28,007 bases of DNA, taken from assembly GCA_035528995.1 (NCBI GenBank), contig DATKXO010000172.1:1-28007 (forward strand), in the 5' to 3' direction. This document shows positions 7,580 through 17,900 of this stretch, piece by piece. A model generated the notes under the pieces. That model had not been told where the DNA came from. It made no database searches and saw only the letters and a list, made by a program, of their open reading frames with translations. The translations under genes and the position numbers were made by a program. Every line of letters begins with the position of its first letter. The stretch's first letter is position 1. Source of the DNA: DATKXO01 sp035528995. Its GTDB lineage: Bacteria > Planctomycetota > Phycisphaerae > UBA1845.

Positions 7580-8095
7580 GTGACGCTGACTGCTCGTGGC
7601 GAGCAAGCGAACGATTTACCGTCGATCCGTGAGGTGAACACCCTCGCGTTTGGGCAGGCGGATGAGGCTGATCTGGTGGATGCGCTGCGCGGGGAGGTGG
7701 AGCCGTTCATCTCGCTGGTGGCGGAGCGGGATGGGCGGGTGGTGGGGCATATTCTGTTCACGCCGGTGACGATTGAATCCGCCGACGGGTCAAAGAGCAC
7801 GGCCATGGGGCTGGGGCCGATGGCGGTGCTGCCGGAGTGTCAGCGGCAGGGGATCGGGTCGGCGCTGGTGCGGGCCGGGTTGGAGGCGTGCGAGCGACAA
7901 GGGGAGTTCGTCGTGTTCGTGCTGGGGCACGCGGAATACTACCCGCGGTTCGGGTTTGAGCCGGCGCGGCCGAAGGGCCTGACCTGCCAATGGGAGGTTC
8001 CGGACGAGGCGTTCATGGTGGTCGAGCTGACGGTGCGGGCGCTCGCGGGGCGGCGCGGTCTGGTGCGCTACGCGGATGCGTTCAGCGACGTGTAG
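7580..8095 (+). CDS. GNAT-family N-acetyltransferase (YhbS-like)
   Basis: About 171 aa. The acetyl-CoA binding motif is seen as MAVLPECQRQGIGSALVRAG, preceded by the strands FISLVAERDGRVVGHILF, and followed by VVFVLGHAEYYPRFGFEPA, the usual C-terminal beta-bulge motif of YhbS-type GNATs. It transfers an acetyl group from acetyl-CoA to an unidentified amine acceptor. The frame continues upstream to a GTG at 7523, which has AGGGG before it. I prefer the GTG at 7580 because family similarity begins with the strand just after it and a GGGGGGCGGG tract precedes it; the start is uncertain. It converges with the ACT-domain gene, 84 bases away. Confidence 0.85.
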   Translation: MTLTARGEQANDLPSIREVNTLAFGQADEADLVDALRGEVEPFISLVAERDGRVVGHILFTPVTIESADGSKSTAMGLGPMAVLPECQRQGIGSALVRAGLEACERQGEFVVFVLGHAEYYPRFGFEPARPKGLTCQWEVPDEAFMVVELTVRALAGRRGLVRYADAFSDV

Positions 8096-8179
8096 GCGCC
8101 GTGGCAAGCGCGCCCCAAGTCATGGGTGGAGCGGCCGTGCCAAGAGATCGGCCCGGTTGGATCGTCCCTGCCGGCCGGC

Positions 8180-8620
8180 TCAGCGCTTGCGCTTGGTCGT
8201 GCGCAGCGCCTTTCGGATGACCTTGGCGGCCGCGACGGCCTCGTTTGCGGTCTTGAAGGCCAGGTAGAAGGTCATCTTCCGGCCGATGACTGCGGCCGAT
8301 GCGCCGCGGATGTTGATGCCGTTGGCGGCGACGGCGCGGGCGATGTCGCAGCCGAGGCCGGCTCGGTCCGGTCCGTCGATGCGGATGGAGCTCATCCCGG
8401 CGGCGGGGCGCAGGCCCAGCTCGGTGGCCCGGTCCTTCTGCTTCTTCCCCTTGAGCGGGGAGAGGAAGACGCGCGAGGTGTTCTCGGACACCTGGCGGGC
8501 GACGACGAACTCGAGCTGGGCACCGGCCTGGGTCAGACCCTCGAGGATGCGGGCCAGTGTTCCGGGGCGGTTCTGAACGTCGATGGCCCAGACCTCCACC
8601 TTCTTGACTGTGTATGCCAT
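8180..8620 (-). CDS. Tandem ACT-domain protein
   Basis: A 146-aa cytoplasmic protein built from two ACT modules. The first begins WAIDVQNRPGTLARILEGL, the second IRIDGPDRAGLGCDIARAVA and continues with NINIRG-like and TFYLAF strands. ACT domains bind amino acids or similar small ligands and usually regulate metabolic enzymes; stand-alone tandem ACT proteins of this length exist with unknown targets. The end is Lys/Arg-rich. A GGAG 9 bases before the ATG supports the start. It lies 73 bases behind the cupin gene on the same strand and may share its transcript. Confidence 0.82.
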   Translation of the reverse strand: MAYTVKKVEVWAIDVQNRPGTLARILEGLTQAGAQLEFVVARQVSENTSRVFLSPLKGKKQKDRATELGLRPAAGMSSIRIDGPDRAGLGCDIARAVAANGINIRGASAAVIGRKMTFYLAFKTANEAVAAAKVIRKALRTTKRKR

Positions 8621-8693
8621 GACTTGGACTCCGTAAGACGTGCGAACCTGACCGAGATACGTTCGGCGACGGCGTGCCGGTGACGGGCCGGCG

Positions 8694-9074
8694 TCACGTC
8701 GCCGTTTTATCGTCTCCGTCCCGATGGACGGTCTGCGGCGAGAAGGCCGGGAGGCAGACGGCCACGTATTCCGCGCCCTGCGGGCCGGGAGAACTGTAGC
8801 GCACCCATTCGCCGCGATGGGCGATCACCGCTTGGCCCGCGTGCACGTCGATGACGCCGTCTCTGTGCTCCACGCGAAGCATGCCCTTGAGCACGACGGT
8901 GAACTCGTCGAAGTTGGGGGTCTGGCCCGGCTCGACCCAACCCGATGGGCTCTTCATGCGGGCGATGCTGACGCCGTCGGTCCCGGAGTTGACGCGGCCG
9001 ACATACTCCTCGATCAGCTTGGGCACGTTGCCGGCGGCCTCGATGCGCGTGGGTGTGGGAACGTGGGTCGGCAT
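8694..9074 (-). CDS. Small cupin-domain protein
   Basis: A 126-aa protein with a single cupin barrel. Conserved motif 1 is seen as GWVEPGQTPNFDEFTVVLKGMLRV-like strands and motif 2 as the VHAGQAVIAHRGEWVRYSSP region. The metal ligands are not the standard two-His set: the first motif has Asn-Phe-Asp-Glu in place of H-x-H, so metal binding is uncertain. Function is unknown. The frame is open upstream to 9365, but the ATG at 9074 has a GGAG just before it and the residues before it look non-coding, so I start it there. Confidence 0.75.
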   Translation of the reverse strand: MPTHVPTPTRIEAAGNVPKLIEEYVGRVNSGTDGVSIARMKSPSGWVEPGQTPNFDEFTVVLKGMLRVEHRDGVIDVHAGQAVIAHRGEWVRYSSPGPQGAEYVAVCLPAFSPQTVHRDGDDKTAT

Positions 9075-9407
9075 GATGTCCGCTCCGGCGGTCACGTGGC
9101 CGGCGACGTAGTCTGCGTTCTCACCGGCGTGTCGTTCGACCGAACCTCGGCCTACCATCCTACCGACACCGGTGCCCGGACCACAAGCCGGCAGTTGCAG
9201 TTCCCGGCGGGGCGGGGTGGTGTGCCCGACCGGTGGCCGGCCGGCCCTCCAGGGACAGGTCCGATCTGCCAGAGCACGTCGGCGTCGTCGGGTGCGGGGT
9301 CGAGCTTTTGCGCATTCGTCATGGGCGGTCCTACCAGCAGCAGTGCCGTGGTCCAACATCCGCAACGTGTGCCGAAGTGCCTCATTCGCTGGTCCCTCGG
9401 TCGGACG
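9075..9407. other. Intergenic region, probably non-coding
   Basis: This 333-base stretch lies between the PHP-lipoprotein gene and the cupin gene, both on the minus strand, and should carry the cupin promoter. Frames through it are rich in Arg/Pro/Gly and show no domain. The only alternative is a 56-codon minus-strand frame at 9152-9322 that opens MTNAQKLDPAPDDADVLWQI with a TAGGA-like sequence before it; the second half of its product is low in recognisable structure, so I do not call it a gene. Confidence 0.4.
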
Positions 9408-12400
9408 TCACTTGGCCGGTTCCGCGGCCGTGCGGATTTCATTGTCAAGGACGCGGAAGTACAGGCCGAAGTCGCCGGTTCCGTTCTCGACCTTGAGCAG
9501 GACGCGGTTCCAGCCGGCGCGGAGGGGCAGTCTCCCCAGGTGCCGGAACGGGTCGGCGCTGTGCCGGGTGTTGTCCTCGTGCAGGAGGTCGCCGTTGAGC
9601 CACATGCGGCAGCCGTCGTCGCTGCCGAGTGCGAAGTAAACCGACCGGTCTTCGGGCGCGTGCAGCCAGGTCTGTGCGTAGGCGATGGCATTGGTGTGGA
9701 GGTTCGGATCGCGGTCGATCCGGCCAAGATCCAGATAGCCGCTCTCATCCGCCAGGAGCGGCTGCCAGGCGACCGCGAGGCCGTTCTTGCCGGTGAAGGA
9801 CGGGGCGGTGACGTCGGCCGTCTCCGGGCCGTAGTCGGCGGTTACGAGGGTGCGCTTGTCGGGGTTCGGGAAATAGCCGACGACCTGCCAGTCGCGCACG
9901 ATCTGCGACGGCAAGCGGCCCAGCAGCTCCTGCCCGTACCGGCGGGCCACGGACGCGCCCCGCCGGTCGATGAACTCGAACGCCATTTTGGCAAACCTGT
10001 CCGCGGCGCAGGTGTTGCAGGCTCGCAGCAGGGCCACCTGGAAGTAGGGATCGTCGTCGTGCCGTGCGTACGTTTCCAGGAGATCGGCGGTCAGGGCGGA
10101 TTCGCCCAGCGTCTCGGCGGCCCGGGCCGATAGCAGGCGCACCACGCGCTCGCCGTCGGTCAGACCGCGGCGGATCAGTTCGACGGTCGCCGGATGTCGT
10201 CTTTCGGCCGCGGCGAGCACGGTCAGGCCGCGCTCCGAGGGCAGGCGATCCGACCAGGCGGCTTGGAACAGCGCGTCGCCGGCGTGCTCGGCCACCAGCA
10301 GCTCGGCCTGCTCCCAGGGTGAGGTCCAGCGACCGTCGCCGTCGGCGTCGATCCAGACGGGATTCATCACCGCCAGCGGCAGGATGGGGCGGTCTGAGTC
10401 GTGCACGATGGGGGCGAGGGAATCGTCGCCTTCGATCAGCAGTGCCAGCCAACTGTCTCTTGGCACCTGGAGATCGACGGTCGTGTCCAGGCGCAGGGCC
10501 TGACGCGTGTCCGGCACGGGCAGCTCGCGGACGACGTCGCCGTTGACGACGATTCTGACGCGGTCGCAGTCCACCCAGGAGGCGGCCTGCACCTTGACCT
10601 TCAGCTCGACCCGCCCCTGTGTGGCCGTCGCGTCGCCGCCCATGGGTACGCCGTTGACCCAGTACTCGGCAAACGGCCCGATGGTGGTGAAAACGCGGCG
10701 ACCGCGGATTGCGCCGGCGACCTCGGCCACGTCGATCCTGCCGGGATCGTCGGTCGAAGAGGCGACGTAGTTGCGGGGATAGCCCGCGAAGTTGCGGCGC
10801 ACGGTGTGGCTGTCCGAGTTGCCGACGGCGGCGTAGCGGTGGCCGCGGTTGAGCAGGTTGAACCAGTCCCGCAGCACGGAGTGTCTGCCGGCGCCGGTCT
10901 CCAGGTCGCGGACGATCTCGGCGTCGTAGTAACCCCATCCGGCGTTCTCGTTGAAGATCTCGATCGAGTCGAAGTCGTCGGAGTGAATCTGCGAGTGGGC
11001 GACGCCGGTGACCGGGTCGAGGATCGTTTTGCCGAAGTGGGCGATGCTTCCCCAACGCGGGTGGTTGACCTGGATGACGGGCACGATGCCGGAGGGGTTG
11101 GTCTCCTGGCGGATCAGGCTGAACAGTTCGGTGGCGTCGCGCGGTTTCGACGGAAGTATGGGTCGGGTCGGGTCGAGCGGAAAAGCGTTGAAGTGGCCGA
11201 TGGGGGTGCTGACCTCGTTTCCGGTGGTGGCGGTGAGTCGGTCGGTGACGCCGAGTTCGCGCATGGTGGGGTGGTAGTCGGTGTTGTGGTTGTGATCGGT
11301 GGCCACGGCGAACTCGAGACCGACGCCGAGGAAGGTGATGATGCGTTCGTTGAGCGTGGTGGTCCCGTCGCTGGAATACGGCGCGGTATGCAGGTGGAAA
11401 TCGCCGCAGATCCATCCGGTGGTATCCACCTCGCGGCGGAGGCGGGCTGTGAATTCGGCGCGCTCGCCGGGCTGCAAGGTGACCTCGCGGCTGTCGATGG
11501 ACCACTCCAGGCCGCGGGAGGCGTACACGGTGTACGTGCCGGGCGGGACGGTGATCGAGCCGCGGCCGGACAGGGTGAAGATCACATCTTGGCGAACGGC
11601 CAGCTCGTTGGGCGCGGCCTGGGTGTTCGGGAAAAGCGTTTCCGGAGCGCCCAGCTCGCCGAGGAAGGTCAGGCGTCCCGGTATCGGCTGGCCGTTCTCG
11701 TCCAGGATCGAGTAGTCGAGGATGGCGACCGGCGCCTCGTTGCCGGCCGTCGGTGCCGGGATTACGCCTGATCGTGCGGCGTCGTGTCCGGGCGGCTTGC
11801 CGGGCTCCGCTGAAGCGGCGGCGCCTGCGGCGCTGCTGCGCTGCGAGAACTGCACGTATCCCCAGTGTTGGGGGACGTGCATGTCGATCCTGCCCTGCGG
11901 CGACCAGACCCAGTTGTCCTCGGGCGTGTCGGGCAGCTTCTGGTAGCGGCCGGCGATGATGTCGTGTTGCCACTCGACGCGCGAAAAATTCATTCGCCAA
12001 GTGTCGCCGTCGCGCGGCGGGGTCGGGCGGTGGGCGTACTCGGCCAGCGACGACCAGGGCAGGGCGAACTCGACGGACCATCCGCGGTCCACGTCGGAAG
12101 TGTCGTTGAGCGTGCCGTCAACGTGCACGGCCGTCTTGAGGCCCTCCAGGTTCCAGTCGTGCAGAGCCGGCCCGCCGTCGGTGTAGGTTCGCATGAGGAG
12201 CAGATCGAAGATCGTGTTGAGCGGGTTGATCTCGATCTCGTAGTACTCGCGGGCGTCGCCGTCGGGATCGATGAACACCTCGAAGTCGTTGTCGCGGAAC
12301 ACGATCTGGTCGCGCCGGGTGAGCGTGGCCCAGACGTGCGGCTCGTCCAGGGCGGCCGCGATGTAGAGGTAATCGTCGTCCCAGGTCATCTTCGCCCGCG

Positions 12401-12659
12401 TGTGATGGCGCGGTTGCGGCTTGTCGTCGCCTTCGATGTCGACGAACGGATCGGTCCACGGGGCCGACGCCCAGGCCGGATCGTCCAGGTGGCCGTCGAT
12501 GACGATGGGCCCGGTCGCCTTGGGGCAGACGTAATGCCTGGGGAGGTCGGCTTGGGCTGATACTGACGGGCGATGTGTTACCGGTCGGTGAGACGCGCAG
12601 CCGGCAAGCAGGGCGGTCATCGGCGCGATCAGCAATAGAATCCACGCGGTGCGGGTCAT
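9408..12659 (-). CDS. Lipoprotein with CBM9-like domain, PHP (CehA-like) metallohydrolase domain and C-terminal sugar-binding-like domain
   Basis: A 1083-aa envelope protein. The lipoprotein signal ends at LLAGC (Cys21). Residues about 40-240 are CBM9/DOMON-like (IVIDGHLDDPAW, DNDFEVFIDPDGDA, YYEIEINP). The PHP domain covers about 415-640. Its metal ligands are visible: Asp420, His422 and His424 (DFHLH), Asp455/His456 (TDHNH), His533 (NHPRWG) and Asp616/His618 (NSDSH). After it come HEAT-like helical repeats (about 850-930) and a jelly-roll domain resembling the GH2/NPCBM sugar-binding fold (about 950-1083). PHP proteins of the CehA/McbA type hydrolyse esters or phosphoesters; the substrate here is unknown, though CBM9 and sugar-binding modules suggest a glycan or glycoconjugate. 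The start is fixed by GAAGGAG before the ATG; in-frame sequence up to 12998 is non-coding. It diverges from the SSS symporter gene. Confidence 0.85.
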   Translation of the reverse strand: MTRTAWILLLIAPMTALLAGCASHRPVTHRPSVSAQADLPRHYVCPKATGPIVIDGHLDDPAWASAPWTDPFVDIEGDDKPQPRHHTRAKMTWDDDYLYIAAALDEPHVWATLTRRDQIVFRDNDFEVFIDPDGDAREYYEIEINPLNTIFDLLLMRTYTDGGPALHDWNLEGLKTAVHVDGTLNDTSDVDRGWSVEFALPWSSLAEYAHRPTPPRDGDTWRMNFSRVEWQHDIIAGRYQKLPDTPEDNWVWSPQGRIDMHVPQHWGYVQFSQRSSAAGAAASAEPGKPPGHDAARSGVIPAPTAGNEAPVAILDYSILDENGQPIPGRLTFLGELGAPETLFPNTQAAPNELAVRQDVIFTLSGRGSITVPPGTYTVYASRGLEWSIDSREVTLQPGERAEFTARLRREVDTTGWICGDFHLHTAPYSSDGTTTLNERIITFLGVGLEFAVATDHNHNTDYHPTMRELGVTDRLTATTGNEVSTPIGHFNAFPLDPTRPILPSKPRDATELFSLIRQETNPSGIVPVIQVNHPRWGSIAHFGKTILDPVTGVAHSQIHSDDFDSIEIFNENAGWGYYDAEIVRDLETGAGRHSVLRDWFNLLNRGHRYAAVGNSDSHTVRRNFAGYPRNYVASSTDDPGRIDVAEVAGAIRGRRVFTTIGPFAEYWVNGVPMGGDATATQGRVELKVKVQAASWVDCDRVRIVVNGDVVRELPVPDTRQALRLDTTVDLQVPRDSWLALLIEGDDSLAPIVHDSDRPILPLAVMNPVWIDADGDGRWTSPWEQAELLVAEHAGDALFQAAWSDRLPSERGLTVLAAAERRHPATVELIRRGLTDGERVVRLLSARAAETLGESALTADLLETYARHDDDPYFQVALLRACNTCAADRFAKMAFEFIDRRGASVARRYGQELLGRLPSQIVRDWQVVGYFPNPDKRTLVTADYGPETADVTAPSFTGKNGLAVAWQPLLADESGYLDLGRIDRDPNLHTNAIAYAQTWLHAPEDRSVYFALGSDDGCRMWLNGDLLHEDNTRHSADPFRHLGRLPLRAGWNRVLLKVENGTGDFGLYFRVLDNEIRTAAEPAK

Positions 12660-12912
12660 TCTCGGCTCCTTCGATCCGGGTGTCCGGGTTCGCTCCTCGG
12701 GCGCCCTCCTGGTCGCCGGCGGTGTGGACGAGCGATCCATATACCAGCGTAGCGGGCGTCCGGGATGAGTGGAAGCGCCGGAGGCGCTGTCGGCGGGACC
12801 CGCGATGTCACGATGAGCAGACCTTTCGTAGCGTTGCCTGATCGGCCGATCGACGGCATCATGTGGCTCTCCGCTTGCCCAGGCGCGTGGGCGGAGGGAG
12901 AACGCCGCCTCG
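12660..12912. promoter_or_regulatory. Divergent promoter region between the PHP lipoprotein and the SSS symporter genes
   Basis: On the minus strand a TGGTATATG (extended -10-like; plus-strand CATATACCA at about 12738-12746) lies some 80 bases before the lipoprotein ATG. A perfect 6-bp inverted repeat, AGCGCC-GGA-GGCGCT (12774-12788), sits between the two genes and could be an operator. No coding frame is evident. Both assignments are pattern-based. Confidence 0.35.
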
Positions 12913-14856
12913 ATGAACATGCAACCTCTCGACTGGGCGATCGTGGCCGCACTGGTGGCCGTTCTTGCGTGGGGCGCGTTGAGCACGCGCAAGTACACGC
13001 GGACGGTGGCGGGGTTTCTGGCGGCGGACCGGTGCGGCGGGCGCTACCTCATCTCGGTGGCGCTGGGCATCTCCCAGATCGGCGTGATCAGCCTGGTGTG
13101 GTACTTCGAGCAGAACTACAAGGTTGGCTACACCAACTACTGGTGGGGTCTGATGGAAGGTCCCGCGATGATCGTGATGGCCCTGTCGGGCTGGGTGCTG
13201 TACCGCTTCCGCCAGACGCGGGCCATGACGCTGGCCCAGTTCTTCGAGGTGCGCTACAGCCGCAACTTTCGGGTCTTCGCGGGGTTCGTGGGCTACCTGG
13301 CCGGGATCATCAATTTCGGCATTTTCCCGTCGGTGGGGGCGCGGTTCTTCATGGCCATGTGCGGGCTGCCGGACAGCTTTGACGTCGTCGGGCTGGAGAT
13401 ATCGACTTTCCCGGTGCTGATGTTCCTATTGCTGTCGATCTCGCTGGTGTTCACGTTCCTGGGCGGGCAGATCGCCGTCATGGTCACCGATTTTATGCAG
13501 GGGACGTTCTGCAACATCGTCTTCGCGGCAGTGGTCCTGTTCTTCCTGATCACGTTCAAGTGGGATCAGATCTCCGTGGTGATGCTCCAGGCCCCGGCGG
13601 AGGACTCGCCGGTTCACCCGTTCCACCTGGGGCAGGAGAGCCATTTCGACTTCTGGTACTACGTGATCGCCGTGGTGGTCGTCTTCTACAGCGCCCAGAG
13701 CTGGCAGGGGACGCAGGGCTACAACTGCTCGGCCAAGAACGCCCACGAGGCGAAGATGGCCGGCATCCTGAGCGGCTGGCGGACTCGGGTGCTCATGCTG
13801 GTCGTCGTGGTGGTGCCGGTCTGCGTGCGGACCTTCCTGTATCATCCCGACTTCGCCGATCAGGCGGTGGTCGTTCAGGATTCGCTGGCCGAGATCGACT
13901 CCGAGACTCTGCAGAACCAACTCCGCACGCCTTTGGCGATGGGCGTCATCCTGCCGACCGGATTGCTGGGTCTGGCCTGTGCGGCCATGCTGGCGGCGTT
14001 CATCTCGACGCACGACACGTACCTGCACTCCTGGGGCAGCATACTGGTGCAGGACGTGATTCTTCCGTTCCGCAAGAGGCCCTTCACGCCGAGGCAGCAT
14101 CTGTGGATGCTGCGGCTGTCGATCCTCGGCGTGGCGGTATTCATCTTCTTCTTCAGCCTGCTGTTCCGTCACAAGCAGTACATCGCCATGTTCTGCGCCC
14201 TGACCGCGTCGATCTTCGTCGGCGGCGCCGGATCGGCGATCATCGGCGGGCTCTACTGGAAGAGGGGCACGGCGGCGGCGGCTTGGGCGGCCATGGTGAC
14301 CGGAATGTGCCTGTCGCTGGCGGGAATCGTCATCAAGCAGGTCGATCCCGACTTCCTCCTGACCGGTCAGGAGATGACGTTCTGGACGATCGCGGCGTCC
14401 GTGGTGGTGTACGTGGTGGTGTCGCTGCTCGGCTCGCGGACGGCGTTCGACATGGACCGCATGCTCCACCGCGGGAAACACGCCATCGACGGGGAGTCCT
14501 CGACGTCGTATTCCGATGCCACGACCTGGGCGGAGAAGCTGGGCTTCAGCAAGGACTTCACCGGGACCGACAAGGTCGTGACCTACATCACGCTGAGCTG
14601 GCCGCTGGCCTGGACGGCGATCTTCGTCGCCGGCACGGTGTACAACCTGGTGGTCGACGTGCCCAACGAGTCGTGGCTGTGGTACTGGCAGGGATGGACG
14701 TGGCTCGTACTGGCCTGTTCGGTGGTCATTACGGTCTGGTTCAGCATCGGCGGGTTCAAGGACGTTGTCTACCTGTTCCGGCGTCTGCGGGCGTCCCGCG
14801 ACAACCCGCTCGACGACGGTCACGTGGCGGAATACGGCCAGGGCGATGAGCGATAG
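12913..14856 (+). CDS. Sodium/solute symporter, SSS family
   Basis: A 647-aa inner-membrane protein with about 13-14 hydrophobic segments, the first at residues 8-23 and the last near 605-625. It belongs to the SSS (SLC5-like) family, which couples Na+ entry to uptake of sugars, sialic acids or other small solutes. Recognisable pieces are FLAADRCGGRYLISVALGIS, the AMTLAQFFEVRYSR loop and the QGTQGYNCSAKNAHEAKMA loop. The ATG is preceded by GGAGGGAG (12893-12900) at a rather long spacing; a second ATG two codons on is also possible. The exported beta-galactosidase gene follows after 49 bases on the same strand, so galactose or a beta-galactoside-derived sugar is a reasonable cargo guess. The C-terminal extension after about residue 630 is polar and cytoplasmic. 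Confidence 0.88.
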   Translation: MNMQPLDWAIVAALVAVLAWGALSTRKYTRTVAGFLAADRCGGRYLISVALGISQIGVISLVWYFEQNYKVGYTNYWWGLMEGPAMIVMALSGWVLYRFRQTRAMTLAQFFEVRYSRNFRVFAGFVGYLAGIINFGIFPSVGARFFMAMCGLPDSFDVVGLEISTFPVLMFLLLSISLVFTFLGGQIAVMVTDFMQGTFCNIVFAAVVLFFLITFKWDQISVVMLQAPAEDSPVHPFHLGQESHFDFWYYVIAVVVVFYSAQSWQGTQGYNCSAKNAHEAKMAGILSGWRTRVLMLVVVVVPVCVRTFLYHPDFADQAVVVQDSLAEIDSETLQNQLRTPLAMGVILPTGLLGLACAAMLAAFISTHDTYLHSWGSILVQDVILPFRKRPFTPRQHLWMLRLSILGVAVFIFFFSLLFRHKQYIAMFCALTASIFVGGAGSAIIGGLYWKRGTAAAAWAAMVTGMCLSLAGIVIKQVDPDFLLTGQEMTFWTIAASVVVYVVVSLLGSRTAFDMDRMLHRGKHAIDGESSTSYSDATTWAEKLGFSKDFTGTDKVVTYITLSWPLAWTAIFVAGTVYNLVVDVPNESWLWYWQGWTWLVLACSVVITVWFSIGGFKDVVYLFRRLRASRDNPLDDGHVAEYGQGDER

Positions 14857-14905
14857 CGGCGACTCGGGCGAGAGGCGGCGTGTTGTTAAACGCGGGAGTG
14901 ACGAC

Positions 14906-17900
14906 ATGACGTTCAAAGTGCGGCGAGCGCTGGTTGCGGCGTTGGCTGGTGCGTTGCTCGCGGCGCAGCATGCGGAGGGCGGTGTGAACGACTGGGAGAA
15001 CCCGGCCGTCGTGGGGCGTAACAAGGAGCCCGCCCACTGCACGCTGGTGCCCTATGCGGACATCGGTGCGGCGACGAGAGGCACGCGGGCAAAATCGCCC
15101 TTCCTCAAGCTCCTGAACGGCAAGTGGAAGTTCCACTGGGTGGCGAAGCCCGCCGACCGGCCGATGGAGTTCTACAAGACAAGTTTCAACGTAAGCGGGT
15201 GGAACGAAATCGCCGTGCCCGGCAACTGGCAGTTGCAGGGCTACGGCCGTCCGCAGTACCTGAACCAGGCCTACACGTTCCCGCCCGATCCACCGCACAT
15301 TCCGCACGACGACAATCCGGTCGGGTCGTACCGGACCGACTTCGATATTCCCGACGAGTGGACGGGGCGGCAGGTGTTCGTCCACTTCGACGGCGTGAAG
15401 AGCGCGTTCTATGTGTGGATCAACGGCCGGCAGGTCGGCTACAGCCAGGGCGGCATGACGCCGGCGGAGTTCGACATCACCCGGTTCGTCACCCGCGGCA
15501 AGAATACGCTGGCGGCCGAGGTGTACTGCTGGTCGGACGGGAGCTACCTCGAGTGCCAGGACATGTGGCGTCTGGCGGGCATCTACCGGGACGTGTACCT
15601 CTTCTCGACGCCGGTGGTGCGCCTGCGGGACTTCTTCGCCCGCTGCGATCTGGACGAGGAGTACCGCGACGCCACGCTTCACGTCACGGCTTCGGTGCGC
15701 AATTACACGGGCCGGGCGGCGGGGGCGCATTCGGTGGCCGTGACGCTGTTGGACGAGCGCGGCAAGCCCGTCGGCGAGGGCCCGCTGATGAGCGGTCGTG
15801 TGGCCGAGATCGCGCCGCGGACCGACGGCGTCGTCGAGATGCAGGCCCGGGTGGTCAACCCGGCCAAATGGACGGCGGAGACGCCGAATCTGTACGTCCT
15901 GCTGCTGGAACTGTCAGACGCGGAGGGGCGAGTCGTCGAGGTCGAGCGCTGTAACTTCGGCTTCCGCGAGGTGGAGCTGAAGGGGGGCCAACTGCTGGTC
16001 AACGGACGGGCGATCCTGCTCAAAGGCGTCAACCGGCACGAGCACGACCCGGACCACGGACGTGCCATACCGCTGAGCCGGATGGTCCAGGACGTCAAGC
16101 TACTCAAGCAGAACAACATCAACGCGGTTCGCACGTCGCACTATCCCGATGACCCCAAGTGGTACGACCTGTGCGACCGGTACGGCATCTATCTTGTCGA
16201 TGAGGCCAACATCGAGTCGCACGGCATGGGCTACGACCCCGATCGGACGCTGGGCACCCGGCCGGAGTGGAAAGAGGCCCACCTCGATCGCACGGTCCGA
16301 ATGGTCGAGCGGGACAAGAATCATCCCGCGGTCATCATCTGGTCTCTGGGCAACGAGGCGGGCGACGGGGTGAACTTCGAGGCGACCAGCGCCTGGGTCC
16401 GCGGGCGCGATGCGTCGAGGCCGGTGCACTACGAGCGAGCCATGGACTACGGCAATCATACGGCCAGGGCGCACACGGACATTGTCTGCCCGATGTATAC
16501 GCACGTGGACTGGTTGCTGGAGTACGCCCGGAAGCGCATGGATCGTCCGCTGATCATGTGCGAATACGCCCACGCGATGGGCAACAGCGTGGGCAACCTG
16601 CAGAAGTACTGGGACGCGATCGAGGCGCACAAGCACCTGCAAGGCGGTTTCATCTGGGACTGGGCCGACCAGGGCCTGCGGAAGCCGGCGCGGCCCGGGC
16701 GGGAGAACGGCGAGCCTGTGACGTACTGGGCCTACGGCGGCGATTTCGGCGACACGCCCAACGACGGGAACTTCTGCTGCAACGGACTGGTCCAACCCGA
16801 TCGCCGGCCGAATCCGTCGCTCTATGAGGTGAGGAAGGTCTATCAGTACATCAAGACCACTCCGGTCGATCTCGTGGCCGGAAAGGTCCGGATTCGCAAC
16901 GCGTATGACTTCGCTGGCCTGGACTTCGTGGACGCGTCGTGGGAACTGGCGGCCGACGGAGAGGTTCTTCAGAGCGGCACCCTGCCCAGGCTCGCGCTGC
17001 CGGCGCAGCAGGAACAGGAGGTCGCAGTACCGTTCCGCAAGTTCGAGCCGAGAGCGGGCACCGAGTACTGGCTGACGATCCGTTTTGCCCTGGCGGCCGA
17101 CACGCTCTGGGCAGCACGCGGGCACGTCGTGGCCTGGGATCAGTTCCGGATGCCGTTTGACGTTCCGCCGGCTGGTCAGGTCGATGTTGCGACCATGTCG
17201 CCGGTCGTGCTTCGCGAGTCGGAGCAGGCCGTCAACGTCTTGGGAGAGGCGTTCGAGCTCGTCGTCGGTAAGACCAGCGGCGCGATCGAGTCGTTTACGG
17301 TTGACGGGAAACACCTCGTCTCGGGACCGCTGGTGCCGAACTTCTGGCGGGTGCCGACGGATAACGACGTGGGCAACCGGATGCCGGAGCGGCAGGGGGT
17401 CTGGAAACAGGCCGGTCCGAAACGGACGGTCAACCGCGTGACGGCCGAGCAGATCGAGCCGCAGGTGGTCCGCATCACGGTCGAGGGCGCGCTTCCGGCC
17501 GGGGACTCGGGTTACCGCTGCACGTACACGGTGTACGGCAGCGGTGATGTTGTGGTCGAGTGCGATATCAAGCCGGCCGACGGCCTGCCCGACCTTCCGC
17601 GGATGGGCATGCAGATGCGTGTGCCGGGTGAGTTCGACACGATGACCTGGTGCGGGCGCGGGCCGCACGAGACGTACTGGGATCGCAAGACCGGCGCCGC
17701 TGTCGGCGTGTACTCCGGGCCGGTGGCGGAGCAGGTTCACCCGTACGTTCGGCCGCAGGAGACCGGCAACAAGACGGACGTGCGGTGGGCGGCGCTGACC
17801 AATGACGACGGCGTCGGCCTGCTGGCGGTGGGCATGCCGCTGCTGAACGTGAGTGCATGGCCGTTCACCATGGAGGACCTGGAAGCGGCGGACCACCCCT

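Noticed and set aside
9152..9322. Possible 56-aa minus-strand protein between the cupin and PHP genes
   Set aside because: A TAGGA-like site precedes it and the first 20 residues look plausible, but the rest is unstructured and there is nothing to compare it with.
10401..11771. Long plus-strand frame of 456 codons
   Set aside because: Antisense shadow of the PHP-lipoprotein gene, produced by high GC at third codon positions.
9745..12081. Long minus-strand frame of 778 codons
   Set aside because: It is a shadow of the PHP-lipoprotein gene in another frame; its product is Arg/Pro-rich and has no domain.
13426..15042. Minus-strand frame of 538 codons
   Set aside because: Antisense shadow of the SSS symporter; His/Arg/Asp-rich, no membrane segments or motifs.
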